Assembly: GCA_021735285.1 (NCBI GenBank)
Contig: JAIPHI010000114.1
Location: 1 to 9,125 of the forward strand
DNA: 9,125 nucleotides
Reading direction: 5' to 3'
From: Fidelibacterota bacterium
Lineage (GTDB): Bacteria; Fidelibacterota; UBA2242; JAFGTP01
In this document: one piece after another, positions 1-7,504 of the stretch
How the letters are laid out: the number at the start of each line of letters is the position of its first letter
Position numbering within the stretch: the stretch's first letter is position 1
The notes under the pieces: generated by a model
Told to the model about the DNA's origin: nothing
What the model saw: the letters and a program-made list of their open reading frames with translations, nothing else
Database searches by the model: none
Translations under genes and position numbers: made by a program

Positions 1-2
1 GC

Positions 3-3000
3 TGGTCAGATACTGAGACTGTAAATTTCAGCATTAATTCACCCCCTACGGCACCTAAATTTAGTCATAAGCAGCAACCCGTTTTTAAGCAAGACACAAT
101 AACATTTAAATTACTAACGTCACAAGATGAGCAGATAAACAAAGATCAAATCCAATACAAACTAAAAATCATTGATCAATCGAATAACGCGCCTGGCATC
201 GACACCTCGCTATCTGCTCCGGATAGCAGGGATACACTTGAGATCTCCATGCTAAATAATTTTCAGGAGAATGGTAGGTATCTAGCCTTTACTAAAGCTT
301 ATGATGGAGTAGAATATTCTAAAAAGGATTCTCTCCACTTCTATATCAATCGTCGTAATGATCCGCCGCAAGCTTTTTCCTTAATTAATCCGGATGATAC
401 TCTCAATACACAAAATGTTTTGCTAGAATGGCAGTCAGCTCTTGATCCGGAAGCCACTTTTGGAGGATCTATTAAAAAATATCGTCTTGAAATTTCCGCT
501 GACACAGCATTTCAAAACATTATAATCGATAAAGAGCTGGCACCGGAATCTACTTCCTCCCGATTTCAAACACCCGAGAACCATAGAAGCTACTATTGGC
601 AGATTTTTGCCATAGACGATCATCTTGCTTCTACAGCCAGTAAACAAACCGGACATTTTGTTGTGAATCTGGGGAATCACCCCCCTCCGGAAGTTAATTT
701 AATCAAGCCATCATATCAGGAAATAATGCAACCCGAACAATTCTTAATCTGGCAGCAACCTCAAGATAAAGACCGATATGACCGCCTAAGCTTTGAAATA
801 CTCATTACAAATTATGCAGCAACCGATACTATATCTACACTGGAAATCGACAATACCAGATTAAATCAAGCCTACCGCGGAGAGCTTGACTGGTTAGCCT
901 ATAACTATCAAAATGTTATAAAATTAAAACTATTGCATTTAATTCAGGACAGAAAAAATCTAGAAGAGGGTTCCTACTACAGGATCTTCATCAAAAGCCA
1001 CGATAATTGGGGTGGCCACACACTTCATAATTCTCCCCGCTCTATACTTCAATTTGACGACAATGTCAATACAGCCCCAAATCCTCCATCAATAGGCATG
1101 TATCCTGATTCGGCTATTATTACCAAAACTCCTGTTAAATTGGGCTGGTATCCTGCGACGGATCCTGATCTTAGAGATCGTTTACGATATAAAATTGTAA
1201 TCTCGCATTCAACAAACTTTAACAGCTCGAACTATATTGTTCATACCACTGATTATGAGCAAAATGAAATATCCTTGGATGAAAGACTAATCGAAAATCA
1301 AAAATATTACTGGCGTGTAAAATCCATTGATAGTAAAAATGCTGAATCCCAATGGTCTTCGGTGCACTGTTTTTTCATTAATTTTATTAATGAAGCCCCT
1401 CCCAAAGCTGTCCGATATCTGGCTCCTGAAGATTGGACAGAACTTAATCAAAACACAACTTTCAAATGGGAATTGGCTTCCGACCCTGATCCCGGTGATA
1501 AGCTTCACTATTTACTGGAAATCGATGAAGACAGATACTTCCAAAGTCCGAATATTAGTAAAAACATCTTACCTCAAGAAATTAATTTTGATACAAAAAA
1601 CCAAATAGCAACATTCAAGTTTGGGGCCCTTGATACAAGCGGCAATCTAGAAGAAAACAACCTTTATTACTGGAGAATATCAGCTGTTGATTCAAAGGGC
1701 TTGAAATCACCCTGTTTCCGGAGTTATCCCCGTATAAATTATAACACAAAAAATGAAGCCCCTCGCCCTGTTAAAAATTTCATTAAAATAAAAGATGGGA
1801 TAATTGTAGCAACCCAAACTCCTGAATTGAAGTGGGAGTCTGCAACGGATCCGGATTTTACTGATTTTTCACATACATTTTCCTATACAGTACAATTATC
1901 CCGGTGTTCTGATTTTTTAACCTATAATGTATTTTCCTATCGAACAGAACCGGGGGTGAATTCTCTGAAAATTCCAACTACTTTAAAGGAAAACAAAAAA
2001 TGGTATTTCAGAATTCAAACCAGGGATAAGAAGGGCGCTACTTCAAATTGGTCACATATTGATTCTTTTATTGTTAATGCCAAAAGAGAAGCGCCGGAAA
2101 TTGTAGAAGATGGTTTTGTCCTGAGAGATAATATGATTGCTGAGACACAAGCTCCGAAAATTAGCTGGCGACCAGTAAATGACAATGATCCCTTTCAATC
2201 ATCTGATAATATTCATTATATAATCAAATATGTCCCTTCTAAATATCTAGGTACCGGTCAGGAAAACAAAAAATCTACAACAGTTAAAACTGATCCCGGT
2301 CGAACCTCTGCATTGCTTTCGGAACTAGAAGAAAATACAAACTATTGCTATCGGGTGAGAGCTGTTGATCCGGAAGGTTTGAAGTCCAAATGGTCAAGCC
2401 CCCTGCAATTTATTGTCAATTCTAAACAGGAGCCACCGTTACCCTTTGAATTGATTTCACCGCTGAATGGAAGAGATTCTATACGATCAGATATTAATTT
2501 TCAATGGAGTAGAGCCATTGATCCCGATCCGAACTCTAAATTAGAATATACAATCCTAATCAGCACCGATAGCCTTTTTCAAAGTGATGTGATCGAAAGC
2601 AGGCTCGTTTCAGAAGCAAAAGATACGCTGATCTATCATCCACCAGCTGCTTTAAAAAGAGCCAGCAAATATTTCTGGAAGGTCATAGCCGAAGACAATA
2701 CAGGTTTAAAGACTCAGTCCCCTGCGGGTGAGAACAAATCCTGGATGTTTACCACCATTGGTTATAAAAAATTCCTTAATATTGGCAAAAAATCAATGTT
2801 ACTCCAAAATTCGCCCAACCCCTTTAATAGTATGACTCGCATAGCTTACAATGTTGGCCGCTACACCAGTGTTAAAATAGTAGTATATAATGTCCTGGGC
2901 GAAAAGGTCAAAGTTCTTGTTAATGAAAACATGGAGGCCGGACATTATCAAACCAGCTGGGATGGAACTAATCAAAATGGAAGGGCTGTCCCGGGAGGAA

Positions 3001-3065
3001 TGTATTTCTGTCGAATGTACACAGGTAAAAATAGCGACTTGATAAAAATGGTGCTGCTGCGATAA
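3..3065 (+). CDS. Giant secreted fibronectin-III-like repeat protein with type IX sorting domain (5'-partial)
   Basis: The frame is open from the left edge, so the start codon lies upstream; 1020 residues are visible. The ATG at 249 is internal, because the translation before it (WSDTETVNFSIN at 3-38) already matches the domain ends seen later. The visible part holds eight full fibronectin-III-like repeats and the tail of a ninth. Each opens with a PP or AP pair and an early Trp followed by an acidic DPD-type turn, and carries a late 'YYWRVxAxD' strand; most end in 'FxVN'. From about 2796 comes a C-terminal domain with SPNPFNSMTRIAYNV, VYNVLGEKV, AGHY, WDGTNQNGR and GGMYF, the FlgD-like fold recognised as a type IX secretion C-terminal signal. 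By family knowledge such proteins are exported by Sec, moved across the outer membrane by T9SS and then anchored or released. The specific role (adhesin, scaffold, or tail of an enzyme whose catalytic part lies upstream) cannot be told from this part. Confidence 0.9.
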   Translation, partial: WSDTETVNFSINSPPTAPKFSHKQQPVFKQDTITFKLLTSQDEQINKDQIQYKLKIIDQSNNAPGIDTSLSAPDSRDTLEISMLNNFQENGRYLAFTKAYDGVEYSKKDSLHFYINRRNDPPQAFSLINPDDTLNTQNVLLEWQSALDPEATFGGSIKKYRLEISADTAFQNIIIDKELAPESTSSRFQTPENHRSYYWQIFAIDDHLASTASKQTGHFVVNLGNHPPPEVNLIKPSYQEIMQPEQFLIWQQPQDKDRYDRLSFEILITNYAATDTISTLEIDNTRLNQAYRGELDWLAYNYQNVIKLKLLHLIQDRKNLEEGSYYRIFIKSHDNWGGHTLHNSPRSILQFDDNVNTAPNPPSIGMYPDSAIITKTPVKLGWYPATDPDLRDRLRYKIVISHSTNFNSSNYIVHTTDYEQNEISLDERLIENQKYYWRVKSIDSKNAESQWSSVHCFFINFINEAPPKAVRYLAPEDWTELNQNTTFKWELASDPDPGDKLHYLLEIDEDRYFQSPNISKNILPQEINFDTKNQIATFKFGALDTSGNLEENNLYYWRISAVDSKGLKSPCFRSYPRINYNTKNEAPRPVKNFIKIKDGIIVATQTPELKWESATDPDFTDFSHTFSYTVQLSRCSDFLTYNVFSYRTEPGVNSLKIPTTLKENKKWYFRIQTRDKKGATSNWSHIDSFIVNAKREAPEIVEDGFVLRDNMIAETQAPKISWRPVNDNDPFQSSDNIHYIIKYVPSKYLGTGQENKKSTTVKTDPGRTSALLSELEENTNYCYRVRAVDPEGLKSKWSSPLQFIVNSKQEPPLPFELISPLNGRDSIRSDINFQWSRAIDPDPNSKLEYTILISTDSLFQSDVIESRLVSEAKDTLIYHPPAALKRASKYFWKVIAEDNTGLKTQSPAGENKSWMFTTIGYKKFLNIGKKSMLLQNSPNPFNSMTRIAYNVGRYTSVKIVVYNVLGEKVKVLVNENMEAGHYQTSWDGTNQNGRAVPGGMYFCRMYTGKNSDLIKMVLLR
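42..2760 (+). repeat. Eight tandem fibronectin-III-like protein repeats
   Basis: The repeat boundaries, taken at the proline pair that opens each unit, fall near nucleotides 42, 363, 681, 1083, 1398, 1758, 2091 and 2433; the last unit ends near 2760. Units are about 105 to 135 codons long. The recurring features are a Trp followed within a few residues by an acidic turn (for example ATDPDLRDRLRYKI near 1155, SDPDPGDKLHYLLEI near 1479 and AIDPDPNSKLEYTILI near 2514) and a later strand such as YYWRVKSID or YYWRISAVD. The copies have diverged at the nucleotide level, so this is an old domain array and not a recent tandem DNA duplication. Confidence 0.8.
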
Positions 3066-3297
3066 GCAGGGCGAAACTAACATTTGAAAATTCCATTATT
3101 TAAATACAATTTAAAATCATAAATTCGATTGATTCTAAACCTTCTATTCTAAAATTCGAGCTGTCATTTATAATATTCGAAGAGTAAACACCTAAAATGA
3201 AAATCAATTCCCGCTCAAGATAAATTTCTACTTAATTTTAATTAAAATATTTACTATTTTTAGTAGATAAAAAGTCCTTGAAATTTGGAGTTTAAGT
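3066..3297. other. AT-rich intergenic region without convincing signals
   Basis: These 232 bases separate the repeat protein from the peptidase. I see no T-tailed hairpin after the stop at 3063-3065, and no tRNA or small open frame with a ribosome binding site. A promoter for the peptidase should lie here, because the gene has a long leader and no close upstream neighbour, but no -35/-10 pair stands out from the AT-rich background. Confidence 0.5.
3287..3290 (+). promoter_or_regulatory. Ribosome binding site of the C1B peptidase
   Basis: GGAG lies 7 bases before the ATG at 3298. It supports that start over the in-frame ATG at 3322, which has only AT-rich sequence before it. Confidence 0.65.
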
Positions 3298-4707
3298 ATG
3301 ATAAAAAATGAAAAAATTAAGATGGTTTATATAAAAAATTTTGTGTTAATAGTCTTTTTATTGTGTTTTGGTATGCTTATAGCTCAGGAAAAAACTGCTG
3401 GAGAAATTAGTCTGCAAGAGCTTGATAAGATCAAGAAACAGGCTAATATAAATGAACAGACAGAGGCGATTATCAATGCTGTTACCAACAATTCGATCCG
3501 CGATCTGGCCTTAAATAGAAAAAATGTAGGCACAATCGACCATCTGTTTGATTATAAAATTGAACCGCCCTCGATCACAGATCAAAAATCTTCCGGCCGC
3601 TGCTGGCTTTTCACATCATTAAATGTCCTCCGCCCTAAAATAGTTAAAAAATATAATCTGGAAGATTTTCAATTCTCCGAAAGTTACTTATTTTTCTGGG
3701 ATCAATTTGAAAAAGCTAATCTATTTTTAGAACATGTTATCCAAACCCGGGACATGGATATCGATCATCGTCGTGTCCAACATCTTTTTAAACGACCAAT
3801 CGGTGATGGCGGTGCCTGGCAAATGATGCCTCCTATCGTGGAAAAATATGGAGTGGTGCCCAAACAGGCCATGGCTGAGACCCATAATACAGAAAATACC
3901 CGCCAGATGCGCTCATTGTTGAAAACGAAATTGCGCCAGCAGGGTTTGAAACTCCGTTCCTATGAAAATAAAAACAGCGAGCTCCTGCGGAAAGAAAAAA
4001 TTAGAATGCTGGGCGATATTTATCGGATTTTGACTATTTGTATGGGCGAACCACCCGCGGAATTTACCTGGCGTTATACAGAGAAAGATGATAGCACAAT
4101 TACCGAAAAAAAATATACACCCCAGGAATTTTACAAAGAGGCTGTGAAACCCTATCTGGGTAACTATGTAATGTTGATGGATGTGCCTTCTAAAGAATAC
4201 TATAAATATTATGAAATTGAATGGAATCGCAATCGCTACGACAGTAAAAACTGGACCTTTGTCAATGTGCCTTCCGAAGAACTTGCAAAGTTTGCCAAAA
4301 AATCAATTTTGTACGATGAGCCTATGTATTTTTCCTGTGATGTGGGAGCCCAGTTGAATCGAGACGCAGGTTTACTTGACATTAATAATTATGATTACGA
4401 ATCTTTATTGGGTGTTTCTTTTGCGATGAACAAAAAAGAAAGAATCCTGAGCTATGAATCGGGCTCCACCCATGGAATGGCGTTAATTGGCCTGGATACA
4501 ACAGAGACTGGAGAGGTCCAAAAATGGCTTCTGGAAAATAGCTGGGGCGATGAAGCCGGGCATAAGGGCTATCTCACAATGACTGATGAATGGTTTGACG
4601 AATATTCTTTTAGATTAGTAGTAAAAGAAGAATTCCTGCCCCGCAAAATTATCCGTATAACTACCCAGGAACCGATCTTGTTACCACCCTGGGATAGGAT
4701 GCAATAA
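3298..4707 (+). CDS. Exported C1B cysteine peptidase (bleomycin hydrolase / aminopeptidase C family)
   Basis: The 469-residue product is a papain-fold cysteine peptidase. Residues 1-29 form a signal peptide: a Lys-rich start, a hydrophobic core VLIVFLLCFGMLIA, and likely cleavage before Gln30. The catalytic set is complete and in family order: Gln96 and Cys102 in DQKSSGRCWLFTSLN, His392 in GSTHGMALIG, Asn414 in LLENSWGDEAG. The long segment between Cys and His, the GGAWQM motif at 171-176 and the ending LPPWDRMQ place it in subfamily C1B and not with ordinary papains. Cytosolic members form hexamers and trim peptides from the N-terminus; this one is probably periplasmic or secreted and would process peptides outside the cytoplasm. 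C1B aminopeptidases commonly run a few residues past the WDxM motif, whereas here the chain stops at Gln469, which may alter exo- versus endopeptidase behaviour. Tandem TAA TAA stops end the gene, 53 bases before the pyrophosphatase. Family assignment is firm; location and substrates are inferred. Confidence 0.92.
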   Translation: MIKNEKIKMVYIKNFVLIVFLLCFGMLIAQEKTAGEISLQELDKIKKQANINEQTEAIINAVTNNSIRDLALNRKNVGTIDHLFDYKIEPPSITDQKSSGRCWLFTSLNVLRPKIVKKYNLEDFQFSESYLFFWDQFEKANLFLEHVIQTRDMDIDHRRVQHLFKRPIGDGGAWQMMPPIVEKYGVVPKQAMAETHNTENTRQMRSLLKTKLRQQGLKLRSYENKNSELLRKEKIRMLGDIYRILTICMGEPPAEFTWRYTEKDDSTITEKKYTPQEFYKEAVKPYLGNYVMLMDVPSKEYYKYYEIEWNRNRYDSKNWTFVNVPSEELAKFAKKSILYDEPMYFSCDVGAQLNRDAGLLDINNYDYESLLGVSFAMNKKERILSYESGSTHGMALIGLDTTETGEVQKWLLENSWGDEAGHKGYLTMTDEWFDEYSFRLVVKEEFLPRKIIRITTQEPILLPPWDRMQ

Positions 4708-4749
4708 TAAATTAATAGGAAGTAGTAAATAATAGTTAATTTAAATTTT

Positions 4750-4754
4750 GGAGG
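4750..4754 (+). promoter_or_regulatory. Strong ribosome binding site of the pyrophosphatase gene
   Basis: GGAGG lies 6 bases before the ATG at 4761. An overlapping ATG at 4757 is in another frame and is spaced too closely. The 53 bases between the peptidase stop and this start hold no terminator hairpin, so co-transcription of the two genes is possible. Confidence 0.75.
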
Positions 4755-4760
4755 TAATGA

Positions 4761-7049
4761 ATGGTAAGCAATTTATTTTGGTTAGCGCCAGCTAGTTCGG
4801 TCGTAGCGCTAATCTTTGCATGGATTTTTTACAAAGGAATGATGAAAAAGAGTGAAGGCACTGAGAAGATGATCGATATCGCATCCAGTGTGCGGGAAGG
4901 TGCAAGCGCCTATTTAAAAAGACAGTATAGAGTAATAGCCTATACCGTGATTGTTCTCATGATCCTGTTTGCCGTTTTGGCAATTTTCAATATTCAAAAT
5001 TTCTTTGTACCAATTACATTTCTGACTGGTGCTCTGGGTTCGGCTCTGGCTGGATATCTGGGCATGAAAACAGCCACAAATGCTTCAGCAAGAACAGCTA
5101 ATAGCTGCCGGGAATCGCTGAATGGCGGATTAAAAGTTGCGTTTAGAAGTGGTGCTGTGATGGGGCTAATGGTTGTTGGTATTGGCTTACTACTTATTTC
5201 AGCCTGGTATGTGTTTCTGGAGAATGTAATTTATACAACAGCAAATATGGCCAATGGCCTTGATATTTTTGGAATCGAAGTTGTGCGTGCTGGAATTACC
5301 CCAAGACAAAAACTGGTTGAGATCACTTCTGTTATGTTAACCTTTGGTATTGGTGCTTCCACACAGGCTCTATTTGCCCGTGTTGGTGGTGGAATATATA
5401 CCAAAGCAGCCGATGTTGGCGCCGATATAGCAGGAAAAGTAGAAGCCGGTATTTCGGAAGACGATCCTAGAAATCCGGGAACTATTGCTGATAATGTTGG
5501 TGATAATGTTGGTGATGTTGCTGGAATGGGTGCCGACCTGTTTGAATCCTACATGGGATCTATTCTCGCTACTGCAACTCTAGGTGCTGGAATTTCCGCT
5601 TCTATAGCAGGGCTTTCTCAGATAAATGCAGTTGTAGCTCCGTTTATCGTAGCCGGTTTGGGTATATTATGTTCCATCATTGGAATATTTCTGGTAAAAT
5701 CCAAAGAGTCTGCAACTCAGGACCAATTATTAAAATCATTATTTGTTGGAACCGGTAGTAGTGCTGCGTTGGTATTGATCGCTATTGCTATCATGGCCGG
5801 TACCGGTTTTATTACCTGGGGCATATTTGGTTCTGTTGTTTCAGGACTGATCGCAGGTGTTATTATTGGACAGGGAACAGAATATTTTACCTCTGCAAAA
5901 TATAAACCCACGAAAAGACTTGCCGAAGAAGCTAACACCGGACCAGCTTCTACAATTATCGAAGGTATCGCTCTGGGAATGTTCTCCAGTTGGCTTCCGG
6001 TAGTTGTAATTGTAGGCGGTATTTTAGCAGCCTATGGTTTTGCCGGTGGTTTTCAGAATTTTTCTATGGGTGTTTACGGAATTGGATTCGCAGCAGTTGG
6101 TATGTTATCAACTCTGGGAATTACATTGGCAACCGATGCTTTCGGTCCTATTGCTGATAATGCCGGTGGTAATGCAGAAATGTCAGAGCTTCCTTCCGAA
6201 GTTAGAGATAGAACTGATGCACTGGACTCCCTGGGAAATACTACTGCAGCCACTGGAAAAGGTTTTGCAATCGGTTCAGCTGCTTTAACTGCTCTGGCAC
6301 TTTTCACATCTTATATAGGTCAGGTTAAATTATGGATTACAAAATTAGCCCAGGCCAGCAGTGACGGAATAAAAGAAGTCGGCAATGTGGTTTTTTATGT
6401 TGGCAATGAAGCACCCGAAGTAGCAGGCAAGACAATTGCAATTGGATCGGCTCAGATTGAGCATTTGATCGAAGCCTTTCAATTAAATATATATAATCCA
6501 ATTTTACTGGGTGGAATTTTCCTCGGTGCTATGATGGCTTTTCTTTTCTGTGCTATGACAATGCGGGCAGTTGGCAGAACGGCCAGCAAAATGATTGAAG
6601 AGATCCGCAGACAGTTACAGGAAATTCCTGGTATTCTGAAAGGTGAAACAAAGCCTGATAACAGACAATGTGTTTCCATATCTACTGAAGCAGCCTTAAA
6701 AGAAATGGTTGTGCCTTCTTTACTGGCTATTTTTATTCCTGTGATCGTAGGTGTATTCTTTGGCGTGGCTGGTGTAATCGGCCTGTTAACAGGTGCGTTG
6801 ACTGCCGGTTTTACTCTGGCAATCATGCTCAATAATGCCGGTGGTGCCTGGGACAATGCCAAGAAATATATCGAAGAAGGTCACCACGGTGGCAAAGGCA
6901 GTGATGCTCATAAAGCCGGTGTAGTTGGTGATACAGTTGGTGATCCTTTCAAAGATACTTCCGGTCCATCCCTCAATATTCTGATTAAATTGATGTCTAT
7001 GGTCTCTGTTGTAATGGCCGGCCTCACTATGGCAACTTCTTTATTCTAA
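4761..7049 (+). CDS. hppA: Membrane-bound ion-translocating pyrophosphatase, K+-dependent, probably Na+-pumping
   Basis: The 762-residue integral membrane protein couples hydrolysis of cytoplasmic PPi to cation export. About 16 hydrophobic segments can be counted between residues 4 and 760, the full complement for the family. All substrate motifs are intact: EGASAYLKRQY (46-56), DVGAD (218-222), DDPRNP with ADNVGDNVGD (234-252), ATDAFGPIADNAGGNAEM (457-474), NNAGGAWDNAKK (691-702) and DTVGDPFKDTSGPS (724-737). At the position that is Lys in K+-independent enzymes this protein has Ala496, with Gly499 three residues on (NTTAATGKG), so it should need K+. Glu262 in ADLFES occupies the place of the gate glutamate of Na+-pumping enzymes; plant H+ pumps carry it four residues later. 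Together these point to a Na+-type (or dual Na+/H+) pump, though dual transport cannot be excluded by eye. Such a pump recovers energy from the PPi released by biosynthesis, useful in energy-limited or anaerobic life. The gene ends at a strong terminator. Confidence 0.97.
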   Translation: MVSNLFWLAPASSVVALIFAWIFYKGMMKKSEGTEKMIDIASSVREGASAYLKRQYRVIAYTVIVLMILFAVLAIFNIQNFFVPITFLTGALGSALAGYLGMKTATNASARTANSCRESLNGGLKVAFRSGAVMGLMVVGIGLLLISAWYVFLENVIYTTANMANGLDIFGIEVVRAGITPRQKLVEITSVMLTFGIGASTQALFARVGGGIYTKAADVGADIAGKVEAGISEDDPRNPGTIADNVGDNVGDVAGMGADLFESYMGSILATATLGAGISASIAGLSQINAVVAPFIVAGLGILCSIIGIFLVKSKESATQDQLLKSLFVGTGSSAALVLIAIAIMAGTGFITWGIFGSVVSGLIAGVIIGQGTEYFTSAKYKPTKRLAEEANTGPASTIIEGIALGMFSSWLPVVVIVGGILAAYGFAGGFQNFSMGVYGIGFAAVGMLSTLGITLATDAFGPIADNAGGNAEMSELPSEVRDRTDALDSLGNTTAATGKGFAIGSAALTALALFTSYIGQVKLWITKLAQASSDGIKEVGNVVFYVGNEAPEVAGKTIAIGSAQIEHLIEAFQLNIYNPILLGGIFLGAMMAFLFCAMTMRAVGRTASKMIEEIRRQLQEIPGILKGETKPDNRQCVSISTEAALKEMVVPSLLAIFIPVIVGVFFGVAGVIGLLTGALTAGFTLAIMLNNAGGAWDNAKKYIEEGHHGGKGSDAHKAGVVGDTVGDPFKDTSGPSLNILIKLMSMVSVVMAGLTMATSLF

Positions 7050-7080
7050 ATTCTATATAGCACAAGACTTATTATCAAAG

Positions 7081-7109
7081 GGGGCAGCTTACGGCTGCCC
7101 CTTTTTTTT
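7081..7109 (+). terminator. Intrinsic terminator after hppA
   Basis: A perfect 8-bp GC-rich stem (GGGGCAGC at 7081-7088 with GCTGCCCC at 7094-7101) closes a 5-base loop and is followed at once by eight T residues. It lies 32 bases after the hppA stop and should insulate the downstream AT-rich gene from hppA transcription. Confidence 0.95.
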
Positions 7110-7296
7110 GTTGGCTCACAGTCAGCAGGTTTTGTTGGTTCTAAAATATTAGCATTAGCTCTCCCAAATATATTAAAGTTTGTAATTTAGCCTAAATTTA
7201 GTAAATTCTTTAGACACATGCTTCGACCTACGCAATCATATTATTTTTTAAAATTTTCAATATATTCAAGAAGCGCCAATTTATTATATAAATAAA

Positions 7297-7384
7297 TTCC
7301 TATATATGGATACCGAATTGTTCCTAAATATAGCATTAGTAGAAAAAAATCCTATATATAGCAATTTATTCCTTGATATAGACA
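7297..7384. repeat. Four degenerate direct repeats (consensus near TTCCTATATATAGCAT)
   Basis: Units start at 7297 (ttcctatatatggata), 7321 (ttcctaaatatagcat), 7349 (atcctatatatagcaa) and 7369 (ttccttgatatagaca), with start-to-start distances of 24, 28 and 20 bases. They match the 16-base consensus at 12, 15, 14 and 11 positions. The TCC step gives them more identity than plain AT-richness, but the spacing is irregular. They could be operator or iteron-like binding sites upstream of the OLD-family gene, or decayed repeats; too irregular for a CRISPR array. Confidence 0.4.
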
Positions 7385-7492
7385 TGTGGATTTGAATGAT
7401 TTGGGCGTATATGATATGTGATATTTAATAAAGTAGTAATCAAACAGATTGTAAATTTATTAATTTCAATAAGATAATCCACGTAATTTACA

Positions 7493-7497
7493 AGGGG
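7493..7497 (+). promoter_or_regulatory. Ribosome binding site of the OLD-family gene
   Basis: AGGGG lies 7 bases before the ATG at 7505 and favours that start over the in-frame ATG at 7511, which would leave a 13-base gap. Confidence 0.6.
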
Positions 7498-7504
7498 CAA
7501 ACTA

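Larger units (their letters stand above)
7110..7504. other. AT-rich intergenic region at the boundary of a probable accessory segment
   Basis: About 395 bases lie between the hppA terminator and the OLD-family gene. I see no tRNA, no insertion-sequence end and no open frame with a plausible start. The region holds the degenerate repeats listed separately (7297-7384), a loosely matching pair of segments at 7135-7158 and 7318-7339 that both end in AGCATTAG, and weak inverted repeats near 7384-7493. A promoter for the OLD-family gene must lie here, since the upstream terminator is strong. TTGGGC at 7401 with TTTAAT at 7424, 17 bases apart, is one possible pair but is not distinctive in such AT-rich DNA. 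Confidence 0.6.

Noticed and set aside
249..251. ATG at 249 as the true start of the repeat protein
   Set aside because: The upstream in-frame sequence is open and encodes the same domain pattern (FSINSPP at 27-47), and no ribosome binding site precedes 249.
2799..3083. Minus-strand open frame over the end of the repeat protein
   Set aside because: It is antisense to the conserved sorting domain and has no recognisable motif.
3252..3265. TACTA-TTTT-TAGTA small palindrome before the peptidase gene
   Set aside because: A 5-bp AT-only stem is expected by chance in this background, and no regulator-site family is recognised.
6479..6862. 127-codon open frame on the minus strand inside hppA
   Set aside because: It is antisense to a highly conserved membrane protein, has a Pro/Ala/Ile-rich composition typical of an antisense shadow, and shows no ribosome binding site or domain.
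7297..7384. CRISPR array
   Set aside because: The units are short and degenerate with irregular 4-12 base gaps, and no cas gene is visible.
7384..7504. Retron non-coding RNA (msr/msd) upstream of the OLD gene
   Set aside because: No reverse transcriptase is in the window, the stems are weak, and no branching-guanosine arrangement with long paired ends is seen.
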